Positions 24,101 through 35,732 of a stretch of 64,000 bases of DNA are shown piece by piece (the stretch's first letter is position 1; each line of letters begins with the position of its first letter). The translations under genes and the position numbers were made by a program. A model generated the notes under the pieces. It did not search any database and had not been told where the DNA came from. It was given only the letters and a program-made list of their open reading frames with translations. Source of the stretch: Synchiropus splendidus. Its lineage: Eukaryota; Chordata; Actinopteri; Syngnathiformes; Callionymidae. The stretch spans positions 4,715,001 to 4,779,000 of the forward strand of contig NC_071345.1 in assembly GCF_027744825.2 (NCBI RefSeq), in the 5' to 3' direction.

Positions 24101-26187
24101 GTTCAGCCGCCGCGATGAATAAAACATGGTGTGTGTAATGTGGCCACGGAGATGACGGATGTCGGATCTGCAAATTAGGCATACAGGACCGTGTGGCGGG
24201 GAAACGGTGATAAATGACAGCAGAGATAATTGGCTTCACGTTGAAACTCCAGCGTTGACACAGCGTCGCCCTTTTGATCTTCCCTTTTACATTTTAGATG
24301 ATTTTACATTTTCAATTTCTCGGCTGGACGATACGGTCTATGGATTATTAAACTCAGGCGAAGTGTTACGTCGGCGCCGTGTTCCTTGAAATTCCACATA
24401 ATGAAGGTTTTTTGATTTATTGATTTCAAGGTCTCTTGGTAACAGAAGCTCAATGCATTCACAAAACTGTGCCGAGCGCAGAGCAATTACAACACGTGAG
24501 ATTGTTTTCTGAAACTGAGCGTTTTTTTTTTTTTTTTTTTTTTTCAATCAGTAAAGCAGAATTGATTCTCACCTTTGGCACTTATAATGTAAAGAGCTTT
24601 GACTGTTGCAATGCATGATGGGACTTGCGTGAGTGTTTTTTAATGAAACTATGAGACAGTCTATTTACAGCTATATTTATATTTAAATTTAAGTCATATT
24701 ATGTTTCATTTGTTCATCGAGTTTCGTCGTCTGACACAGAAAAAAGGCCTGTATTTATATGTTATTTTAAGCAGATTAGCTCACTCCTGTCTTGTTGTTC
24801 AGTTTGTTATTACAGGACTCTGGATGAACAATTTTTCAGAACGTTTATTTTTGACGTCGACCCGCATTGACAAAGCCGAAACGCAGAAAACAATATCAGA
24901 TACTTTACAATTCATAGATGAAAGCAAAGAGCTTCTGATGCACACATTGATGATGACAAAATACTTCAAAATACACTTTACATTATAAAGCGTGATGAAG
25001 ATTTTATTTTCCATTATCAAGCAGATCAATAAACACACTGTAAATGCAGGTAAATGCAGGTAAAATGCACTTTCATTGATTCGATTAGTGTGAATACATA
25101 TTTGGGTTTTTTTTTACTTATTTATTTTCTATTTTGTATGTCTGTAACTTTTTTGTTTGTTTGTTTTGTCAACTAAAACTCATTGTGAATGTCATCGGTT
25201 TTTGGTGACTAAAACAGGACAAAACCAAAAAGAATATGGACATGATTAAAAGTGACAATAAAAAGACCGCTTTACACAAATGTTGGACTGAAACTAAGAC
25301 TAAAAACGGATGAACACAGTCCAATTCAACTGAGAAGTGGAAATGCTACTGAAGCAGGGGTGTCGGACTCTGTTGTTCAACACAGACAATTTTGCTCCGT
25401 GGCATTCGCTGAACTAGTTCACCCCTTTCATGGTACAATAAACACAAAGTTCCCTGTTATTATTTTACTTTTACTTTTTTTTACATTTAACAACTCTGCA
25501 TTTTTGGGAACAAGCTCCTTATTTTTATTCTAGTTTAAAACTGCTAAATTAAAACTCCAATACTTTTACATTTGCCAAGCCAATGGTGTCTGGGGCCCGG
25601 CGAAAAAAAAAAAAAAACAAAAAACCTTGTGATGGACAGGACATCACAAAGGGAAATTAAAACCAACAACATGCATCTCTGTACCGTTATTAATATTGAT
25701 ATTCCTGCTCAGCTACAAAGCTGCCATTAAAAATGTACACCACCTTCTGTTACTGTTTATTTTTCATCGGGATCCAAGGCCAAACACACTCACTGCAGCA
25801 TAGATGATGCTTCTGTAATCTGTTTTTCTGACAACATATTTGTTCCCTGACATCTGAGCCACGGAGCATCTGCATGTGCACACAGGCATGTAACATATAG
25901 GCGAATCAATTACACCATGGAGGAGAAGAGAGACAGGCGAGATTGTCTCTCTGCGTTGAAATTGAAATAAATACTTCAGATGTTGAAAGGAAAAGTGGAA
26001 TCGTGTTTAATGAGGGAGCCTCTTCCCGGGGCTTGTAACAAGAGAGAAAGATGACCAACGTCGCCATTGATGTTTTCAGCAGTGTAAGCAACGGATACAA
26101 CTAATAAAAAGGCAACTCTTCTGACAGATAAATAAATGGAACTGACGCTGCACTCAGGTATGAACATGTTTTTTGCCGCTTGTGTGT
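21191..26187. other. 5 kb of mostly unique sequence
   Basis: No gene recognised. Two complex, GC-balanced blocks (about 21440-21910 and 23640-24400) stand out from AT-rich surroundings and are candidate regulatory DNA by appearance only. The frame 23731-23925 lies in the second block and has no known domain. A 23-base poly-T occurs at 24522-24544. Near 25357 CAGGGGTGTCGGACTC resembles the start of a hAT element without a matching far end. Confidence 0.35.
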
Positions 26188-26235
26188 GTGTGTATATATA
26201 TATATATCTATATATATAGATATATATATATATGA
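26188..26235. repeat. (TG)n/(TA)n microsatellite with palindromic core
   Basis: TG repeats pass into TA repeats containing the self-complementary core TATATCTATATATATAGATA. Confidence 0.85.
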
Positions 26236-26703
26236 AATTGAAAGTAAAATTTGTCTACGACAATAACTCAACTGCGGCAACACAACTGAACCTCACCTCA
26301 TTCACAAGAGTAAACAGCTACCGAACAGCGCCCCTGGTTGACAACAAGGGAGCGTGCACACACTTGTTGAGTGGACGAACGTCAGCATCGACAGGGGTTT
26401 TATCCGATGAAGTGTTTTCAGAACAGAGCCAAATGTGTCAGCTGCTCTACCGAGGAAGGCAGAGAGGATTGAGTTAGCTGAAGTTTGGATGGCGGCAAAG
26501 CTTCTGGGGTCAAAGTTTTGATGCAAATAAATCGTAAGTATGACTGTGAAGTTCAGGTGAGACCTGAAATGAGGGACCTACTGTAGAGTGAGGAAAGTAG
26601 CTGAGATTTTAAGCGACCTAGTTGTCCATGATTTTACATTTTTGCTTTTGTTTTGTTTTTTTCTTTTAAAATAACATTTCAGACCTACTTTTGTTTAATG
26701 TTG
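26236..26703. other. Unique sequence
   Basis: No feature recognised. Small antisense open frames overlap each other. Confidence 0.4.
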
Positions 26704-26818
26704 TTATTGTCATGATTCCGCTTTTATTTTGGTCACATGAGTCCTGTTTTTGTTTTCTCCCTCCTTCCTTCCTGTTCCTGTGGCACACAGCTGGAGCCAG
26801 TCAACCCCTGCTCACCTG

Positions 26819-26827
26819 TATATAAAG
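26819..26827 (+). promoter_or_regulatory. TATA box of the solo LTR
   Basis: TATATAAAG lies 111 bp inside the LTR, upstream of the block shared with the other LTR copies. It would have driven retroelement transcription rightward. Present activity is unknown. Confidence 0.6.
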
Positions 26828-27157
26828 ACACCTGGACTCCAGCAACATGTGCCAGATCGTCTCCTATTGTTCCCATGGTAAATTGGTTCTCTTTGTTCGT
26901 TCTATTGTTCTGGGCGCTTGCTAGCTTATTTTGACTACTCTCTCTGAAACCCTGGTGCCTGAGTTAGTGTTTTGTTTCTTCCTGTTTCTGTGTGTTTTCA
27001 GGTTTGTTTTGTGATTGACTATATCTGTTTATGGTGCTTTTGTCTCTCTGTTTCCAGATTTAAGTTTGTTTGATTCTCCCTGTTTGGTTCGACTCTTATC
27101 TCTGTTGGACTCTTATTCATGTTTATGGACTTGGTGAAACAGAACTCAAGGGACCAA

Positions 27158-27163
27158 AATAAA
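27158..27163 (+). terminator. Poly(A) signal of the solo LTR
   Basis: AATAAA about 15 bases before the LTR's 3' end, the usual place for the R-region polyadenylation signal. Confidence 0.6.
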
Positions 27164-27261
27164 AGCGCAATCATGACACTTATTTTCAAATCATTCTTTT
27201 CTTTTTTTTTTTTTTTTAAATTATTTTTTATTTCTTTTTTTTTTTCTGATAGGTACTAAGA

Positions 27262-27551
27262 ATAATGATAAAACCGTTACTTTGGACAGGTAGTTCATGA
27301 TTTGGACAGGTATAAATTCTTCAGGCCCAGGGACCATACATGGATCTTGGGGTGTCTATATGTGGCCCTTGTGAGAAGAGATCAAAAATACAGTACAATT
27401 CAAATTTGTGTCTGTTTTCCCTTATCTATATCTACTGATACTTCTATTAGATAGTCAATACAATTATTTTATATTGTATAAAATAATATAAAATAATTTA
27501 TACCTGTCCAAATCATGAACTACCTGTCCAAAGTAACAGTTTTATCATTAT
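27262..27551. repeat. 57-bp inverted repeat enclosing a hAT fragment
   Basis: Arms at 27262-27318 and 27495-27551 are reverse complements at 56 of 57 positions. Each arm contains TTTGGACAGGTA twice. The 176-bp centre (GGGACCATACATGGATCTTG onward) aligns with the 5' part of the hAT element at 31135-31595 in the same orientation. The near-perfect arms imply recent formation or sequence correction. It may be a foldback element, or a hAT end rearranged during repair. Confidence 0.85.
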
Positions 27552-28019
27552 ATATCATATATAATGATATATATATATATCATATATCATTTTTTATATA
27601 TATATATAAATTTATTTTTTCTTCTGATAATTATATAATCTATATCTATGATATCTTATGACTTTATTCAAATTCATCTTTTAAAATGAATTATAATAAA
27701 ATGTTTAAAAAACTCTTTTTACATTTTTAAGTATGTATGTCAATCATTGAAATAATATATAGGATTTTCTTTTGTGTATATTAAAAGTTTTTGATCACAC
27801 AATTTAATTCGTTCTCTTTATGATTCTAAAACATTTCATCAAAAATCATATTTATACTTTGTTTTTTTATATTAAATGTTTCCATCTCTGAAAATATTAC
27901 ACTTTCTAGAAACTGATTTCCAAGACAAACAAGGCGTCACGAGTGGGAGATTTGGAGAAGAAAATAATTATCGTGATTTATGCGGAAACTTGAATATGTA
28001 CGAGGGAAAAAAAAAAAAG
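27552..28019. other. AT-rich sequence with TA palindromes
   Basis: TATATATCATATATAATGATATA-like palindromes at 27550-27610, then AT-rich sequence. No gene. Confidence 0.5.
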
Positions 28020-29000
28020 AAAACGCAGGGATAAGACGTGCCAGCGAGAAAGCGTTGAGCTGTTACCCTCCATCTGCCCACCTTTCAACTCCTGCCTGTC
28101 TTCGCTGTCCTCCTCATCTCTCTGCGAGCAATAGATTTCCTTTGATGCCTGGCCAGTTCCATCAGATTGCTCAAATCAGATCCAGGCAGGTCCAGATGTG
28201 ACCTCCACCCCGATGTGACACTGACTGAGCCGAGGAAGAGTCAGCTACATGTTGGAGGAGGATAAAATGCCTGTGTGCCGGAGGGAAGCCGATTTTAAAG
28301 GATGTTTATGAGAGTGCAAACTCTCATACGCCGCAATGAAATGTCGCCGGTTCTACATTCAAGTCACAACATCTCCGAATAATGGCGGGATCTCAAGGGT
28401 TTCCTCCGCAATTAGATGCACCATCCATCTGTACTGCATCAAAACCGGACTGGTGGCCTTTGCGGTTTTGAAATCCTGACCTTTCATAAGTGCCCTCGCG
28501 AGGGGCGTCATTCTAATTTTTCAACACAGCTGAAATAGCCATCCATCCTGCGCGTCCTGTCAAAACCCGATTATTGGCGTCTGCTGTATCCAAATTACGA
28601 GGCTCGCACGGCCGAGGGAGGCCTGATGGAAGTCGCGCGTCCCCCGACGATGGCCATAATGTTGCTCATTTACAAGTTAATAGACTCATGGATTGCATCC
28701 GAACATCTGTCAGTGTATTTAATACAGAGTACATCTGCATATTGTAATGAGAAAGGAGCCTATTTAGATTTGTCAGCGACGGTCAGCGGATGACATTTGC
28801 CTTTAAGGTGTTCCAGAGACCCACATTGAAACAATCGCTCACAGATGTAATTTCAGAGCCCGCGACTCTGCGATCGACTCCTATTTTGAGGAAATTATTA
28901 CGCCGCTCTGTAATGACACTCACGCAATTGCACTCCAAATATAAGTCGACCCTCTTTCTCGCTAATGGCTACGTTGCGACATATACTCAATGAATAAATT
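28020..29000. other. Repeat-poor block, candidate conserved non-coding DNA
   Basis: GC content and CpG frequency rise sharply compared with the AT-rich flank, and no repeat is visible. AT-core words include AAGTTAATAGACTCAT (about 28674-28689), CTGCATATTGTAATGAG (28735-28751) and GGAAATTATTACGCCG (about 28890). Short open frames show no domain. The pattern resembles enhancers near developmental genes, but that is inference without alignment. Confidence 0.35.
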
Positions 29001-30984
29001 ACGTAACTTGTTTCGGGACTTTCCTGTAATAAATTCCTTTGTTTATGTTTATTTTTGTGGTAGAGTTTCAGCAGCTAACATTAGAAAGTAAAGACTTTTG
29101 GTTATGGCGTTTTTTACATTTTTTTCATGATAATATGATGTGAAAGCAATATTTTTATTTGTTGGTGGAGAAATACCAGTTTGTGTGCACCATAACTCAA
29201 AAGTTATGGAGAGAATTTGATAATATTCAGGAACACGACCAGATCTTTGGGGTGATCAAGAACATCATACTGATCCAGTATTTATTTATTTCTTTATTTT
29301 CAGGATTTTCTACGGAGTCTGTGAGAAAAATACAGTCAATTCTGCCTGCAGCTCAATGATGCGTTCATTCGTTGCACAGTGAAATGCCATGTGTAGGTAC
29401 AACATTGAGAAGGGTTTCATGCAACATGTGATTTAGAAAAGTTGCTGAGCTATTTTTGCCTTGTGCATTAATAATGGCCTGAACAGACTTCACACAAGTC
29501 AATTGTATTTTGTCCCTGAGAGTCAAATTAAAGCCAATTGTTCTCTCATTTTGCTCCAAATCAAATCTATATTTTTCCTTATATTTTGTCACAAGATATT
29601 TCTAAGGAATCATCGTTGATATTTTTCATAATCTGCTTATACCTGTCTGTTAAGATCTATAGAAAATAGCTTCCCTTTTCATTTTACTGACAAACTTTTA
29701 AGTCACTTTGTGCGAAACTGTCGATATTAAATACTAAAAAGTGAAACTCTAGACAGAAGAGATATATATTTTTTAGCATGCATCAGAAGGTTTTCCTAAG
29801 TATTTTTATTTTTGTCAAAAGTATTAGTCGGATATATGGATCCTCTAAAACAGGTTGCCCAAAGCAGTACATGGACATCATGTAGTACAGGCAAGATAGA
29901 TAGCCTTAAAACAGAAACAATCCTGCTTATTTCTCAGGAGTAAAAGAAAAAGAAAATGGAATAATATCATGATACAAGCCATGGAGAAAGTAAACAATGG
30001 ACAATATAATATGGACGGTCATTCAAATGCCTTGTGACAGAGACAGGAATTAAATGTCCAGTAATTCAATACTTGTCGGTTCCGCAAAAAAAAAAAAAAA
30101 AAAATAGTTGTAAATATTTCAGTCAGAGCCATTGAATGTCCAACATTTGCCAAAAGGTGGACTCAAAGCCGCTGATACAGAGCAGGTTCTGTGTTCCCTG
30201 TGAGGAGGTTTACGAGGCTTTAAAGCAGCATATGCTGCATATCATCACCTTAACCAGAGGCATGTGTCCGATGGTGTGTTCCAGCATGAGTGTAAGCTTG
30301 TATCGTGTGTTTGCGAGGTGAAAGATGAGATGGAGATGTAGAACAGGTGGTCTATTACTAACTCGATCATTGTTGTTTCCTCCAGTGTTTGACTTCCGTC
30401 TGTGGAAGTCCAGGCCGGTGAGGGAAATTCCTGCCAACCTGTGCCTTTGCTGGACACGAGTATGTCTTCAGTGTGATGCAGAAAGGGAAGGGAAGCATTG
30501 CTCAGTCGAGCTCCCTGCTCATCGCTCACAGGCAACATGACTGCACCTGCTGAAGGTGAAAAGTTCTCCCAGCACGTGGTCGGCTTGGCCGGCGTGAGAA
30601 GGGGCTTGTCACAGTCTATCAGCCTGCGATTCAATATGATTGAGCAGGGCAGGAAATCTTTAAGTCGCTCACGCATGGATGGAGCTGGAGAGACGGCGGC
30701 ACATCAAAACGTCAGGGATGCAGATTGTTCATGCATGCTAACGTGGCATTCAAGGTCGGCGCGGGTTGCTAAGTGACTGCTCCCAAGTGTCAGCGGACAT
30801 TGATGCCACCATTCGTTCAATAGGACTGGCTTCGAAGCTGAAGGGGACAATAAACCATTTTATTGCGTGGTTGAACAGATAGTGTTTCGAGCGCTCAGTC
30901 GTCGGAGAGCTAACTAAAAACCGCTAAAGACTGTAAAGGTAATTTGTTTACAAATATTCAAATGTCGAGCTCTGTAGTGGGTTG
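29001..30984. other. Unique sequence
   Basis: No transposon ends recognised. The minus-strand frame 30245-30676 (143 codons) overlaps shorter plus frames and has no identified domain. An 18-base poly-A occurs near 30087. Confidence 0.35.
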
Positions 30985-31050
30985 AGGAGGAGAGAGTGCC
31001 ACCTAGTGGTGTCTGACATTGAGGACACTGTTTTAGCAAAGCTTTTCAAT
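30985..31050. mobile_element. 173-bp MITE family, degraded half copy
   Basis: GAGTGCCACCTAGTGGTGTC followed by GAGGACACTGTTTTAGCAAAGC matches the right half of the family (GAGTGCCATCTAGAGGTCTC...GAGGAC...TTTCATGAAGC). Confidence 0.55.
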
Positions 31051-31134
31051 ACATTTCATTTAAAAATTTGAGCCAAAAAAAGCTTTTTTTTTTTTTTGTC
31101 TCATACAGAATGGATTTCTCCGAAAAGCTTAAAG

Positions 31135-31595
31135 CAGACGTGGGCCAAGTGCGGCCCGGGGACCACACGTGGATCTTGGGGTGTATATATGTGGGTGAGA
31201 AGCAGCACAATTCAAATTTGTGTCTTTTTTCCCTTATCTATATCTACTGATACCTCTATTGAATAGTCAATACAAGTATTTTATTATTACTATTTGTTGC
31301 CCTTGAAGGTAAATAAGTAAAAGATATTTAATAATAATGAAGAATGTCATGTTTAAATATTCTCCACTGAAGAAAGATTTTCCATTACTGATGAATTATA
31401 TTGAGAAATGAAAAAAATGTCTCACTGACACAGGATAAAAACAAAAACATGTTTTCCTACTTTCTTTTTCATAATATTTCAGTGGCAACAGTGATGTTAA
31501 ATAACTATTTTTCTTCTGTCTTTTGGCTTGACTGCCCCTTTGTTCAGTCACAGTCAATAATGTGGCCCCTTTAGAAATTGAATTGCCCCCCCCTG
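31135..31595 (+). mobile_element. hAT-type element with target duplication
   Basis: A 461-bp element opening CAGACGTGGGCCAAGTGCGG and closing AATTGCCCCCCCCTG, whose complement begins CAGGGGGGGGCAATT, so the ends form a hAT-style inverted repeat. The flanks GCTTAAAG (31127-31134) and GCTTAGAC (31596-31603) match at 6 of 8 positions. The interior shares GGATCTTGGGGTGT and TCCCTTATCTATATCTACTG with the fragment at 27319-27494. No transposase frame. Confidence 0.75.
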
Positions 31596-31603
31596 GCTTA
31601 GAC

Positions 31604-33572
31604 CAATGCTAGTTCCCTCCATCAGGACCCAATACATTTGGTGTTCCCGAACATTTTCCTCAGTGGGGAATAAAACTGACAAAGGTGCTCGAGTCAGACC
31701 ATGGAGATGCCTGCTCAATGAGCGCCTTGACACAGGAATATTTTTAGATTTGTTTACATTGATGCCGTTTCAAGCTCTCGCAGGCCACAGAGAACGCTGT
31801 GAACGACCACTTTTGGCCCACAGGCCTCGGATTTGACACACTTAAGTCTCATATTTGAGCACCGTTTGATGATCTGCTTGATGGCACCTCATCATTTTTA
31901 CAGGTCCGCCGAGTGTCTGTCCACTTTCCATTCACTTTTCCGGATATTAGCAGCCCTTAATAAAAATATCACCAGGCATTCTGACTTTAGTGGTCTGAGC
32001 GCCAGAAATTGATTCCTCACTACAGCCTCCATTCAATCAAGAAAGGAGCGTGTGTGTGTTGGGGAGCGAGCGCGTGTGTCCTCCCGGGTTGGCAGGTCGG
32101 TGAGGAATTTGCATTTTGAATGTTTTCTTTCCCAGCGGGTTTTATTATTAACCATCGATGAAGAGATTGATGTTAAAGCTGGGGATTGGAGGTGGCCCAT
32201 ATTCCCCCTGACCAGACAGCGTTTATTACTTCTAAGACATCTATGACCATAAACACACATCTCGGCGCGTCGTAATGCCGATGATCGCTGTTTGTTTGGA
32301 CGACGCAGTTGCGGTAATGCGAGAATAGTGACGGCGGAAGTTGCCGAAAAACGCGGGCTGTGATCTGTTTGCCTTCCTCAGCAGCTTGTAAGTTAAGATG
32401 CATGGCCTCTCCCTCCGCGCCCACTTCCCCTAAACACATCTCCAGAACCCGTCATCCTTGACTCCGGCGCTCCCCGAGTTGAGTGCGAGTTATGCCGCCG
32501 ATCTTTGTTTGGGGACCGAAGAGGGTTTATTTCATATCATGCTCCATAAACCGGCACTAAACCTGCGAGAGTGAGCAATCAGTAGGTGAACACACCGAGG
32601 GCCACAGGGATCCTCCAATACGACTTGCACCTTCCACTCCCCCGGATTCACGCCAAGCATTAAATCAAAGGCGAGGGGGGAGGTGGGGGAGCAGGCTGTG
32701 GCCGGGCCCGAGATTAACGTGCGAGGAATGAGTCCATGCTAATTGGAAAAAGAAACCTTACGACACCCCGTGAGCACAAAATCCATTATGAGGGAGAAAT
32801 TGAAAATATGATGAATACAAATGATGTGGAGCCGTAGAAGGCGAGCCAGCTAAACCCCCGATGGATGGGACCCCTTAATAAGATGAAAGTATTCGGAATG
32901 AGGAGCGCTAAACTAACCCTGATCTAAAAAGTAGCCCACCTTTGTGTGAGCCAGTTATACCAGCGCCGCTGTTATGCACTGAGGCGGATGGATGAGGAAG
33001 TTCTCGCTGCCCTTTGAACAGCTGACAGAGAAGGACATACATTTTAAAGATGTACGTGCTCTGTGAAGATCCGCGCTTTAATATTTATCATGTCGTCTTT
33101 AACTAAGGATTCAGCGCTGGAGAGTTTAAGGATCTTTTGCCATTAGGCCGCTCATCCTTCCCGTCCAACGCTCACTGTGTTTGATCACTCCCTCGCGTGT
33201 CCCACTCTCATGTGTATGGGGGGAGTATGTCACTTAGGACGTCGTGCCGCAGGCGGTTGGGCCTTATTAGTGGACGCTGAAGATGATTTGGATACTCCAG
33301 TGACATTGGAGTGAGAGCTGTGACGCCATGGCTTTAGGACTCAGGAGGTTCTAGAAGACTGTCTTTGGAAGCAGCTTGCTGAAACCAATCTCTATTGAAA
33401 CAATATTCTGCTTTATTCATGTGATATTTGTTAAGAGCCCAGCTTCAAAATCAAACACATCCAGCTCACAACATGGTTAAATGTGGCCCACTTTTATTAT
33501 TATTATTGTATTTTGATTTGGTTTGACACCTTGTTTGACATTTTCCGTGTCTTTGTCTCTCTACAAAACAGC
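31604..33572. other. Repeat-poor block, candidate conserved non-coding DNA
   Basis: Apart from a possible hAT 3' remnant near 31815-31840 (GGCCTCGGATTTGACACAC), the region to about 33350 has no visible repeat. It has moderate GC and many complex TAAT/ATTA words, for example CCATGCTAATTGG (32734-32746). Open frames are short and mutually antisense. By texture this is the best candidate for clustered cis-regulatory elements in the window. Function is inferred only. Confidence 0.35.
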
Positions 33573-34340
<768 letters not shown>

Positions 34341-34894
34341 TGATGGTCCCATATGCCAAACAAATTTGTTGTCCTGAATAAAAGATGATGTCCTACGGGC
34401 CAATGAGTGGGAGCATATATCATGCGTCTCGAGCGCAGAATTTGTCTCCCGGTTGGTGCAGTTAATTTAAATGGACAGTGAACGGGATCAAAAGTTATGA
34501 TTCATCTCCATGTAAAGGATCATTTCTGTCCCATCTCTGTGATGAAACGCACCTTAACAAGTGGTGGGCGGGAGCCATGAGCGGGAGCAAAGTGCTTTAT
34601 TGAAGGTGAAAAGTTGCAGCCGCATCCTCGTGGACCTCAAGGGCAAGAGATTACAGGATGTTATTAGAAAGCAATGGGCTGTAGCTTTCACTCACAATCC
34701 CCCCGCATGCGTTTGTGTCTGTGTATGCACTCATCCTCTGGCTGTCGGCGACATTACATCACGGCCACAAACACGCTTCCCTCCCACGCACAGGTATGTT
34801 TGTTTCTTACTTTGATGCTCCCACATTTCTCAGGTCCGACTCCCGACAGTTCTGTCAAGCTCATGGTGACTTTACTAGCTAAACAAACAATGTA
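34341..34894. other. Unique sequence
   Basis: No recognised feature. Open frames at 34561-34895 overlap one another in different frames and have no motif. Confidence 0.4.
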
Positions 34895-35065
34895 GCACCA
34901 TTGCTGCTCCTGCCACGACTACTTCTCCTGCTCATACTTGTACTCTTAATACTACACCACAAACTCCTCAACCACCACAGTATTACAACTATTGCTACTA
35001 CGACTACATCGCTTTCGCCTCCTCCACCTTCTACTACGACTAATATTCCTATGAGTTTACACCTG
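34895..35065. repeat. Imperfect CTA/CTC triplet-rich tract
   Basis: Pyrimidine-biased ACT/CTA/CTC triplets give artefactual Leu/Pro/Thr-rich frames on the plus strand (34901 on). Low-complexity, not a gene. Confidence 0.6.
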
Positions 35066-35076
35066 CCGCAATCGCT

Positions 35077-35732
35077 AATTTTTTGGCTTTGGATTTGGAA
35101 CAAAAATCCAGAACTCGAACGCCCCTGAAATAAGCCGGAAAAAACATAATGTGCGCAGACCGATCAGCTGAGCCACGACACGCTTTGTTATTGTGTATAA
35201 CGCAGCCTCTGTATGCAGATGTGTCCCGTTAGCTCCATTTACTGACTGTTTTTTCTTCATATTGAGGTGTAAAATCTTTCCTGTCTCCTCACTGGACCGT
35301 GGTAGAGTGTCACAGGGGAGGTGCTCGCTCTCCACACCTCCACTCCAGGGTTTGATGTCCTGTTGTGGGCTGGAGCTGGGACAGGGATGAGGCGAGTCTG
35401 GGACAGAGCGTGACTTGGTTTATGACTTTGTCACAGCCAAACTGCACAGAAGCGCACATTCAGAGCTGGACACGCACCGGGCACCTCTTCACTTCTGGAG
35501 AGACGTCACTCACTCGGCAACCCCTCCCACATGCAGCGGCCACACACATAGAGGAACAGCCACCTGCAGCAGACACTCTACATTCACTCCTACAAAAGCC
35601 TGTTTTAAGGCTTGGAACGTATTATTGCTTTTTCCATTCATTGTAATGGGAAAAATCGATTCAGATTTTGAACAATTCGTTTCTCGAACGGCCGTCTGGA
35701 ACGGATTGTGGTCGAGAACCGAGGTACCACTG
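35077..35732 (+). mobile_element. TA-target MITE, copy 2
   Basis: The right terminus GAGAACCGAGGTACCACTG is complete at 35732. The left terminus is missing about 35-40 bp, beginning at TTTTTTGGCTTTGG. Positions 35341-35589 are identical to 44902-45150 as far as I can see by eye. Its plus frame 35365-35646 is open in both this copy and copy 3 but matches no transposase, and the copies' other frames are equally open, so it is probably not selected coding sequence. Confidence 0.85.

Larger units (their letters stand above)
26708..27178 (+). mobile_element. Solo LTR, Ty3/gypsy-like
   Basis: A 471-bp element bounded by TGTCATGATT and AATCATGACA, a perfect 10-base terminal inverted repeat with TG...CA ends. 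The flanks GTTAT (26703-26707) and CTTAT (27179-27183) agree at 4 of 5 bases, as expected for an old 5-bp target duplication. A TATA box sits at 26819-26827 and AATAAA at 27158-27163, giving a U3-R-U5 layout. No gag/pol frame or primer-binding site is next to it, so it is a recombined solo LTR. Divergent relatives lie at 4819-5653 (plus) and 42270-42601 (minus). Confidence 0.85.

Noticed and set aside
24522..24544. Poly-T as a possible SINE/LINE tail
   Set aside because: No element body could be recognised next to it on either side.
26101..26283. Minus-strand frame with Ile-Tyr repeats
   Set aside because: Artefact of the TG/TA microsatellite at 26188-26235.
35365..35646. 93-codon frame conserved in two places (also 44926-45207)
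   Set aside because: Conservation comes from two copies of the same MITE. Other frames and the opposite strand are equally open and no protein motif is present.
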